Part shown: positions 8,411 through 13,882 of the stretch, in pieces | Layout of the letters: every line of letters starts with the position of its first letter | Position numbering within the stretch: the stretch's first letter is position 1 | NCBI GenBank assembly: GCA_045594105.1 | Contig: JAZNXY010000030.1 | Location: 1-16,453 of the forward strand | From: URNF01 sp045594105 | GTDB lineage: Bacteria; Bacillota; Clostridia; Oscillospirales; Acutalibacteraceae | Direction: 5' to 3' | DNA length: 16,453 bases | The notes under the pieces: generated by a model | Seen by the model: the letters and a program-made list of their open reading frames with translations, nothing else | What the model was told of the DNA's origin: nothing | Database searches by the model: none | Translations under genes and position numbers: made by a program

Positions 8411-8753
8411 AGACGGTCGGCTTAGGCTGGCGAGAGTTGAACCCCTTTGCGGTTTCGCTCGCCGTCTTTCCTGTGCGGGTTTGCGCTCATTTTTGCAAGG
8501 CGCCAGCCTTGCGGCAAATTCGCACTTCCCCGCGCATAAAATTCGGCGGCAGAAACTCTCCGACCTGCAGAACGCAAAATTTTTGTGTGAGAGGAAGCCG
8601 ACAAAACGCAGGAATACTCCCGTATTTTAAGTTTTGAGGCAAACTATCACCGAAAATTTTCTTCTGCAGGCGCAAAGAGTTCAACTCTCGCCAGCCATGT
8701 GACGCTGTGTTCCACCTGTGTAAACTCACAAATTCCGTCAGTCGCACAGCGCA
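8406..8753 (-). promoter_or_regulatory. ZTP/ZMP riboswitch (pfl motif) aptamer, two subdomains split by a long insert
   Basis: Subdomain 1 (8751-8703): P1 arms CGCTGTG (8751-8745) and CACAGCG (8709-8703) pair perfectly. They enclose the conserved GACTGACGGA, a TGTG/CACA P2 (8730-8727 with 8720-8717) and GGTGGAA. Subdomain 2 contains CCGTCTGGGCA (8416-8406). The pseudoknot expected for this class is present: GACGG (8739-8735) with CCGTC (8416-8412). Here an A-T pair replaces the commoner G-C, which looks like covariation. The downstream terminator overlaps the conserved 3' segment. The operon encodes PurH, whose substrate ZMP is the ligand, so high ZMP (low 10-formyl-THF) should permit transcription. 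The motif class is recognised from memory; no covariance model was run. Confidence 0.85.
8425..8696. repeat. 272-bp inverted-repeat element inside the riboswitch linker
   Basis: The ends are a perfect 18-bp inverted repeat: GGCTGGCGAGAGTTGAAC at 8425-8442 and its complement at 8679-8696. Pairing extends inward with small mismatches (TTTGCG on both sides). Inside are a hairpin GCAAGGC-gcca-GCCTTGC (8495-8512), AATAC/GTATT arms and a CCTGCAG/CTGCAGG pair. The ends abut the riboswitch: 6 nt separate the element from P1 on one side and 4-8 nt from subdomain 2 on the other. Open frames through it have no start, ribosome site or recognisable domain. No clear target-site duplication is seen. It could be a MITE-like or dispersed intergenic repeat. 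Folding as one long hairpin would bring the two aptamer halves together. Confidence 0.75.
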
Positions 8754-8782
8754 TATATCCCTTTATTACAATTACATATAGC

Positions 8783-8811
8783 AGTATAGCAAAAGGTACG
8801 TTTCTTGTCAA
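8783..8811 (-). promoter_or_regulatory. Sigma-A promoter of the purine operon
   Basis: TTGACA (8811-8806), 17-bp spacer, TATACT (8788-8783), with an upstream TG giving an extended -10 (TGCTATACT). It lies about 30 nt before P1 of the riboswitch, so the leader RNA would begin near 8776. This is a near-consensus promoter. Confidence 0.85.
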
Positions 8812-8838
8812 TTGCAGAAACCGCTTTTTTTTGGAATT

Positions 8839-9669
8839 TTATACGTTTTTGCGCTTACTTTGACTGATATATTTCTGTGGTGAGATGCCGGTCAGCTTTT
8901 TGAAGGTTTTGCTGAAATGATATATGTCGGAAAAATGTAATTCTTCCGCAATTTCCCCTATGGAATGTGTATCCAGGAGCAGGAGCTGCTTGGCTTTTTC
9001 AATACGGTGCTTTTGTCGGAAATTGACAGGGTTTTCACCGCTGTATTCTCTGAACAGCTTGCGGAAATATCCTTCGCTGACACCGCAAATCTGTGCAATT
9101 TCAGCGAGTGTTTTATCCGAATTGTTTTCCATAAGCTCAATGCCTTCGCTGATGTATTGATATTTGTGACTGACCATCCTTTGACGTTGCCGTTGACATG
9201 CCGCACCCAAAAGCTGATAAATCACGGCAGTGATAATGGGGAGGCACACAACGTTTTTGTCGAATTCCGCTGCCGCACTTTCCATAGCGAGAGCAAGGGC
9301 GGCATCAACACTTTTTATACAAATTTTCGGGGAAAGGGTAGGGGCGATTTCTTCGCTTTGGTCATTGAGTAATTGAAAATGGAACACAACCGAATCGTCC
9401 CTGGATGGTGCTGTATCATAAAACTCGACGGTATATTCCAGCCCTTTGGACATATAGGCGATCTGGCCTTTTTCGGCAATAATCGTATTGCCGTATTTGT
9501 CGGTAATTTTTGCACTGCAGTTTTTGAACCACAGCAATGTGTGGGACGGCTTCGGCTTGCCGATGCAGGAATAGAAGTTGTGACGTGAATACCAGTTTTG
9601 CCCTTTGGCCAATGCCTCGGTCACAAAAAACTCGGCACTGTACAGCTCTGTAAAAGGAATGATCTTCAA
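8839..9669 (-). CDS. AraC-family transcriptional regulator
   Basis: The 276-residue product has an N-terminal region (about 1-165) that fits a cupin-like sensing domain. Its C-terminal AraC DNA-binding domain covers about 170-270, with two helix-turn-helix units: KTLAEIAQICGVSEGYFRKLF and HSIGEIAEELHFSDIYHFSKTFKKLTG, ending with SPQKYI. The start is likely the TTG at 9669, because AAGGGGA lies 7 nt upstream. ATGs at 9693 and 9711 are in frame but lack a good ribosome site. It is transcribed away from the sugar cluster at 9823 and shares its upstream region, so it probably controls that cluster and itself. The inducer is unknown. The gene looks intact, unlike the genes it faces. Confidence 0.9.
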   Translation of the reverse strand: MKIIPFTELYSAEFFVTEALAKGQNWYSRHNFYSCIGKPKPSHTLLWFKNCSAKITDKYGNTIIAEKGQIAYMSKGLEYTVEFYDTAPSRDDSVVFHFQLLNDQSEEIAPTLSPKICIKSVDAALALAMESAAAEFDKNVVCLPIITAVIYQLLGAACQRQRQRMVSHKYQYISEGIELMENNSDKTLAEIAQICGVSEGYFRKLFREYSGENPVNFRQKHRIEKAKQLLLLDTHSIGEIAEELHFSDIYHFSKTFKKLTGISPQKYISQSKRKNV

Positions 9670-9701
9670 TGTGATTTCCCCTTTTTCAATCATATGCAGG
9701 C

Positions 9702-9730
9702 AGTATAGCATACTTTTTTGACAAATGAAA
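9702..9730 (-). promoter_or_regulatory. Candidate promoter of the araC-type regulator
   Basis: An extended -10 TGCTATACT (TATACT at 9707-9702) resembles that of the purE promoter. TTTCAT (9730-9725) is a weak -35 at 17-bp spacing and lies inside the divergent palindrome. Confidence 0.5.
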
Positions 9731-9756
9731 CGTTTTTTACAAAAAAAGTTTCATTT
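9723..9756. promoter_or_regulatory. Palindromic operator candidate between divergent genes
   Basis: AAATGAAAC (9723-9731) and GTTTCATTT (9748-9756) form a 9-bp inverted repeat. The symmetry continues inward through poly-T/poly-A with a single mismatch, giving roughly a 16-bp imperfect arm. It overlaps the regulator's -35 and ends just upstream of the plus-strand promoter. That is a natural site for the AraC-type protein; the link is inferred. Confidence 0.5.
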
Positions 9757-9762
9757 TTAACA

Positions 9763-9791
9763 TTGAATACGGGTGACACTGTTGGTATGAT
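9763..9791 (+). promoter_or_regulatory. Candidate promoter of the sugar cluster
   Basis: TTGAAT (9763-9768), 17-bp spacer, TATGAT (9786-9791), followed 32 nt later by the ATG at 9823 with AAGGA at 9811-9815. The weak -35 fits activator dependence. Confidence 0.6.
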
Positions 9792-9822
9792 TTTTGTATG
9801 AATGTGTAGAAAGGACGATACT

Positions 9823-11220
9823 ATGCTGGATTATAAGGTAGAGGTAGGTCTTGTCGCCATGCGTCGGAACACCACCGATCGGCCGCGCGGCACGTTTCTG
9901 ACGTGGTACTCCGCCGAACAACGTGGCAAGCGCTTTGTGAAATACATAGAGGAAAACTTCACAACCGATAAAGTGTCCTTTGTGGATAGCAAGGGCATTG
10001 GCATCGAGGATCTGGTTTTTGATGATGACTCCGCAAGACAAGTGGTGGAACGCTTCCGCAGTGAGAAGGTTGACGCAGTGATGATTATCAACTGCAACTT
10101 CGGTAACGAGGAAGCCGCCGCCGATATTGCTAAAGCACTCGGCAAACCGTGCTTGTTGTGGGCACCGCTTGACGACGAATATTACGTGGACGGTATGCGC
10201 CCCGCCGACTCCCAGTGCGGTCTTTTCGGTGTATCCCGCCAATTTCAGCGATATCATATTCCGTTTTCTCACCTGCCGTGCTGTCGTGTGGAATCGGAGG
10301 AGTTCAAAGAGGGCTTCGAACGCTTTGTTCGGGTTGCCTGTATGGTGAAAAACTTTGAAGGCATCCGCATCGGTCAGTTCGGCTCCCGCCCTGCACCGTT
10401 CTACTCGGTCATCTGGAACGAGGGAGAGCTGATGGAAAAGTTTGGTGTGCGTGTGAAAGCACTGAACTTTGCACACATCGAACAGCGTATGAAGGAAATG
10501 GAGCAGCAAACCGATAAAATCGCTGAAATCAAGCAGTATTTTATCGATAACTACACCTTGGATGACCTGACGCCGCCGTATCTAGATAAAATGGCGGCAT
10601 TGGCACTGACCTACATCAGCTTCTTTGAAGAATATGATTTAGATGTGATTTGTGCGGAATGCTGGACCGCAACCCTTGTTATGTATGACGGCTCGGTACA
10701 TCCCTTTGAGGAAAACATCGCTAACACCAAGCACATCGTAGACATCTGCACTGCTATCGGCGTGGGTGTGGAAGGTGAGCTCGGTCACGTCGGCAGTGTG
10801 AACGACGATGCTATGGAACAATATACCGATCCGGCTCAAGCGGCAAGTTTTGTGAAGGAAACAGGTGTTTGCTGCCTGGCTGTGCTCATTGGTAATGCCC
10901 ACGGTGATTACAAGAAAACACCCTGCCTCGATATTGAAAGAGCAAAAGCCATTCGTGAGGCGACCGGCGGTATTCCGTTGGTGCTGCACGGCGGCTCGGG
11001 TATTCCCGATGACCAGGTGAAAGCCGCTATTAAAGCGGGCGTTCGCAAAATGAACATCGGTACAGATGTGTGCTGTACCTTTGCGGATGCAACCTTGGAA
11101 ACCTTGCAGGATCCTGACAGAAATCTTGCTATCGACCTGTTTATGAAGAAACCTATCGATGCTGTAAAAGCATTGGCTCTGGATAAGATTCGGCTGGTCG
11201 GTGCCGACGGAAAGGCGTAA
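9823..11220 (+). CDS. Chimera: L-fucose isomerase-like N-terminal part fused to class II aldolase C-terminal part
   Basis: The 465-residue product changes identity near residue 283. Residues 1-283 match the L-fucose/L-arabinose isomerase-like family, ending at the conserved DVICAECWTA. The C-terminal isomerase domain that should follow is absent. From about residue 284 (TLVMYDGSVHPFEENIA) the sequence is the second half of a class II fructose-bisphosphate/tagatose-bisphosphate-type aldolase. It keeps GELGHVGS, the zinc ligands H360 (GNAHGDYK) and H389 (LHGGSG), and a normal C-terminus. The first aldolase strands, with the catalytic Asp and first zinc His, are missing. Neither enzyme should be active. 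The simplest origin is an in-frame deletion between adjacent genes, real or from assembly. A PfkB stub starts 3 nt after the stop. Confidence 0.85.
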   Translation: MLDYKVEVGLVAMRRNTTDRPRGTFLTWYSAEQRGKRFVKYIEENFTTDKVSFVDSKGIGIEDLVFDDDSARQVVERFRSEKVDAVMIINCNFGNEEAAADIAKALGKPCLLWAPLDDEYYVDGMRPADSQCGLFGVSRQFQRYHIPFSHLPCCRVESEEFKEGFERFVRVACMVKNFEGIRIGQFGSRPAPFYSVIWNEGELMEKFGVRVKALNFAHIEQRMKEMEQQTDKIAEIKQYFIDNYTLDDLTPPYLDKMAALALTYISFFEEYDLDVICAECWTATLVMYDGSVHPFEENIANTKHIVDICTAIGVGVEGELGHVGSVNDDAMEQYTDPAQAASFVKETGVCCLAVLIGNAHGDYKKTPCLDIERAKAIREATGGIPLVLHGGSGIPDDQVKAAIKAGVRKMNIGTDVCCTFADATLETLQDPDRNLAIDLFMKKPIDAVKALALDKIRLVGADGKA

Positions 11221-11223
11221 GCT

Positions 11224-11592
11224 ATGACAGCGAAAATTGTAGGTATCGGTGCCAATGTGTTTGACACCCTGTATACTGTTCCTACCTATCCGACCGAAGA
11301 CACAAAAATGCGTGCGGTGTCCTCCAAAACCGCAGGCGGCGGTCCGGTTGCGACGGGGCTTGTTGCAGCACAGAAATTGGGGGAGGATACGGCGTATATC
11401 GGTGTGTTGTCCGATGACAGCGGCGGTCAGTTTCTAAAAGCGGACTTTGAAAAATACGGTGTTGACACCCGCTTTATTGAGGTAAAACCCGGCTGCCGCT
11501 CGTTTGCATCGGTGCTGTGGCTGATGGCAGGCGATTATCAGGGCTTTAATCGTAGCAACGATCCTGAACACGATTGGATTGCCAAACGTTAA
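11224..11592 (+). pseudogene. Truncated PfkB-family sugar kinase
   Basis: Only 122 residues remain of a family that is usually about 300. The N-terminal PfkB fold is clear: KIVGIGANVFDTLYTVP, then AGGGPVATGLVAAQKLG (first PfkB signature, glycines at 38-40) and a GVLSDDSGGQFLKADFEKYGVDT segment. The second signature with the GAGD catalytic loop and the ATP site are missing. The last dozen residues (after about 107) are not clearly PfkB. The ATG follows GGAAAGG in the 3' end of the upstream gene. In an intact cluster this kinase would phosphorylate the sugar before the aldolase. A 14-bp hairpin follows 12 nt after the stop. Confidence 0.8.
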
Positions 11593-11604
11593 TATTTGTG
11601 CTAA

Positions 11605-11634
11605 AATAGCGATACAGACATCTGTATCGCTATT
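11605..11634. repeat. 14-bp perfect inverted repeat after the kinase stub
   Basis: AATAGCGATACAGA and TCTGTATCGCTATT flank a 2-nt centre. There is no T-run on the plus strand, and only four T on the minus strand. It could be a weak terminator, a processing hairpin or a palindromic operator in front of the next reading frame (11655). Confidence 0.6.
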
Positions 11635-11654
11635 AAACTGTTGAGGTGAGATAT

Positions 11655-12741
11655 ATGCTGAAAGTATTACAGGAGAAAAATCCGGATTTCACAATTTATT
11701 CGATATTCGACGAGGCATTCCGTCTTTTTGGCAGAGTGTTGTCTTTGGATACGGCGGGAATCATCGCAGCGGCAAACGCTATCGAGATGCCGGGTGAAGG
11801 CGCTTCGTACGTGCCGACCGAGCCGACCTTTGAAGCACTTCCCATTGCTAAAGATATTGCTGACAATTACTTTGGACAGATGCCTGTGCAGGTGGGTTTT
11901 TGTTGGGGACACAGTAACTTCTTGAATGCGGTGGAATGGCATACCTCTACCGAAATCAACGTGGCGGTAACACCGCTTGTGTTGTTGCTCGGCAGGCTGC
12001 AGGATGTGATACAAAAAGGATTGCAAAAGAGCAGGGAACAGGTGACAGCCACCGTCAATACAGGTAAAACCTTGTCGAAGGTATGTATTGTCGGTGAAGC
12101 ACCACGTACATTTGCCGAAACGGTAAGTGATGATATTACCGTATTACCCTTGTCCGATGCCGCAACATTGGCAGAGAATATCACTCGAATGCAACCCAAT
12201 GCTGTGATTTGGGGCAGCGATGCGCTGTCTAAAAAGCTGTCTGCACAGGTGAGTGCGATGCTTGGACTGGGTCTGTGTGCGGACTGCACCATGCTGGAAA
12301 CCGATGGAGAACAGCTGTATATGTACCGCCCTGCACTGTCAGGCAGTGTTATTGCAAAAATCGTCAGCCGTACCGTACCTGCTATGGCGACGGTGCGTAC
12401 AACAGAGAATACTGCAGACATTGTGGTGGCGGCAGGGTTTGGTGTGAAGGATCATCTGGATGTTGTAAACGCTTTTACCGAAAAACTGTGCGGGGGGGCT
12501 GGTGACTACCCGAAAAATGGTGGATAATGATTTTCTGCCGTATACCATGCAGGTGGGATTAACCGGCAAAACGGTCAGCCCGCCGGTATATATCGCACTG
12601 GGTGTTTCGGGTGCCGTACATCATATTGCAGGTATGCAAAAAGCAGGTACGGTGATTGCCGTAAACACCGACAAAGACGCGCCGATTTTCGAGTATGCCG
12701 ATTACGGCATTGTCGGTGACGTTGCAGACTGTCTTTATTGA
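11655..12741 (+). pseudogene. Chimera: DUF4867 N-terminal part fused to EtfA C-terminal part, with a frameshift
   Basis: The frame from ATG 11655 (GAGGTGAG upstream) runs to a stop at 12527. Residues 1 to about 118 resemble DUF4867, a small family I associate with isomerase/aldolase/PfkB sugar clusters (key stretch GQMPVQVGFCWGHSNFLNAVEWH, residues 74-96). From about residue 120-140 the sequence becomes the electron transfer flavoprotein alpha subunit: GLGLCADCTMLETDG (204-218), YRPALSGSVIAKIV, PAMATVR and VVAAGFGV. At a run of seven G (12492-12498) the frame slips. The true EtfA C-terminus continues in the next frame to 12741 (TTRKMVDNDF, QVGLTGKTVSP, GVSGAVHHIAGM, FEYADYGIVGDV), including the FAD-binding part. 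With six G the frames join. No etfB or acyl-CoA dehydrogenase is nearby. Confidence 0.8.
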
Positions 12742-12775
12742 TTTTTTGCGTATAAGGTGGTATATTGTATACCAC
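12738..12775 (+). promoter_or_regulatory. lysR-type gene promoter with overlapping palindrome
   Basis: TTGATT (12738-12743), 17-bp spacer, TATATT (12761-12766). The -10 lies inside the palindrome GTGGTATATTGTATACCAC (12757-12775; 8-bp arms, 3-nt centre). This arrangement fits negative autoregulation by the LysR-family protein encoded 21 nt downstream. The -35 overlaps the last codons of the etfA remnant. Confidence 0.6.
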
Positions 12776-12796
12776 AAAGGATTTGGCGGTGAAAAA

Positions 12797-13717
12797 ATGA
12801 ACTTATTACATATGAGACACGCTTTGGAAGTGGCAAAAGCAGGTTCTCTCGGCAAAGCATCGGAAGTGTTGCTGGTTGCGGTGCCGAATATCAGCCGTTC
12901 TATCAAAGAACTGGAGAAGGATCTGGGTGTTACCATCTTTGAACGTACGCAAAACGGTATGAAACTAACCCCCGAAGGCGAGGAGTTTATCAATTTCGCC
13001 AAAGGTATCCTCGGACAAATTGAGGCGGTGGAAAAGTTTTATAAGGAGGGTGCACCGAAGAAACAGAAGTTTTCTGTTTCGGTGCCGCGAGCGTGCTATA
13101 TTTCTGAGGCGTTTGCCATTTTTTCAAAGGCCCTTACCAACGAACCTGCGGAGTTGTTTTATAAGGAAACGAACTCACAGCGCACCATTCACAATATGCA
13201 AAACCACGATTATAAACTGGGTATTATCCGATACGCCGAAAACTATGACAAATACTTTGAGGCGATGTTGGAGGAAAAAGGGTTTCAATACGAACTGGTG
13301 ACCGAGTTCACCTATTCGCTGATTATGAGTGCTGACAGTCCGCTGGCACAAAAAGGGGACATTACCTTTGCGGATTTGACCGACCGCATCGAGATTGCAC
13401 ACGCCGATCCGTATGTGCCGTCGATGCCTCTGGCGAAGGTGGTAAAGGAAGAATTACCCGATAATATTGACCGTCGTATCTTCATTTTTGAACGGGCGAG
13501 CCAATTTGAGTTGTTGTCATCCAATCCCGAAACTTTTATGTGGGTATCTCCCGTGCCGCAGAGCTTGCTTGACCGCTATAACTTAGTGCAGAGAAAATGT
13601 ACGGAGAACCGAAAAGTGTATAAAGACGTTTTGATTTACAAAAAGGGATATAAACTGACAAAATTGGATAGACAGTTTATTGAAGAATTGAGCAAAGCAA
13701 AGCGGAAATATATATGA
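12797..13717 (+). CDS. LysR-family transcriptional regulator
   Basis: The 306-residue product matches LysR regulators in length and layout. The N-terminal winged helix-turn-helix spans about residues 1-65: LEVAKAGSLGKASEVLLVAVPNISRSIKELEKDLGVTIFERT, then KLTPEGEEF. A short linker helix leads to an effector-binding domain (about 90-295). The frame extends upstream, but the ATG at 12797 gives the conserved N-terminus and has a GGCGGTGA ribosome site about 5 nt upstream. It has its own promoter and is followed by an intrinsic terminator. Targets cannot be read from the sequence; the neighbouring etfA remnant, adhE and its own gene are candidates. The usual Q before the second recognition helix is replaced (VAVPNISR), a mild divergence. 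Confidence 0.92.
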   Translation: MNLLHMRHALEVAKAGSLGKASEVLLVAVPNISRSIKELEKDLGVTIFERTQNGMKLTPEGEEFINFAKGILGQIEAVEKFYKEGAPKKQKFSVSVPRACYISEAFAIFSKALTNEPAELFYKETNSQRTIHNMQNHDYKLGIIRYAENYDKYFEAMLEEKGFQYELVTEFTYSLIMSADSPLAQKGDITFADLTDRIEIAHADPYVPSMPLAKVVKEELPDNIDRRIFIFERASQFELLSSNPETFMWVSPVPQSLLDRYNLVQRKCTENRKVYKDVLIYKKGYKLTKLDRQFIEELSKAKRKYI

Positions 13718-13727
13718 GTGATAAGGA

Positions 13728-13758
13728 AAGCCCGAACCCTTGAGGGATTGGGCTTTTT
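13728..13758 (+). terminator. Intrinsic terminator after the lysR-type gene
   Basis: AAGCCC pairs with GGGCTT, and an inner CCCT/AGGG stem closes a tiny loop. Five T follow (13754-13758). It begins 11 nt after the stop codon. Confidence 0.85.
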
Positions 13759-13774
13759 GTGTACTATAATCGGA

Positions 13775-13792
13775 GTTATCAAAATTGATAAC
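13775..13792. promoter_or_regulatory. Palindrome upstream of the adhE promoter
   Basis: GTTATCAAAATTGATAAC has 8-bp arms and a 2-nt centre. It lies 22 bp upstream of the proposed adhE -35, a typical position for an activator or a second repressor site. The binding protein is unknown. Confidence 0.45.
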
Positions 13793-13813
13793 CCTTTTTA
13801 TCTGCTTTAAGAA

Positions 13814-13842
13814 TTCACAACCGCAACAAACGCTGTTAAAAT
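13814..13842 (+). promoter_or_regulatory. Candidate adhE promoter
   Basis: TTCACA (13814-13819), 17-bp spacer, TAAAAT (13837-13842). The -10 is embedded in the Rex-type operator. The resulting leader would be about 35 nt. Confidence 0.55.
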
Positions 13843-13850
13843 ATTAACAA
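13833..13850. promoter_or_regulatory. Rex-type redox operator
   Basis: CTGTTAAAATATTAACAA matches the clostridial Rex consensus TTGTTAA-N4-TTAACAA at all but the first base. Rex represses fermentation genes such as adhE until NADH/NAD rises. Its overlap with the -10 fits direct repression. Confidence 0.75.
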
Positions 13851-13882
13851 TCCAAGCAGAACATAGTTTAGGAGTGTGTACA

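Noticed and set aside
8425..8445. tRNA-like 3' end (GTTCAA with a nearby GCCAGCC)
   Set aside because: The T-arm does not form five pairs, and no anticodon or D-arm can be drawn; the sequence is one arm of the long inverted repeat.
8340..8637. Two overlapping plus-strand frames of about 95 residues in the purE leader
   Set aside because: They overlap the terminator and the inverted-repeat element, have no promoter or ribosome site and no recognised family.
8487..8747. 86-residue minus-strand open frame starting inside the riboswitch
   Set aside because: It spans P1, the linker and the inverted-repeat element, lacks a ribosome site and has no domain; the RNA structure explains the region better.
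8369..8753. Guanine/purine riboswitch in the purE leader
   Set aside because: The conserved core of that class is absent, while the ZTP motif elements and pseudoknot are all present.
9757..10509. 250-residue minus-strand open frame antisense to the isomerase part
   Set aside because: Same reason: antisense shadow of a recognisable coding frame, and it would run through the plus-strand promoter region.
11605..11634. Rho-independent terminator after the kinase stub
   Set aside because: No T-run follows the stem on the plus strand and the minus strand carries no gene needing it, so it is listed only as an inverted repeat.
13765..13770. TATAAT as the adhE -10
   Set aside because: The hexamer is perfect but no -35 lies at 16-18 bp; the spacing that works is TTCACA-17-TAAAAT further downstream.
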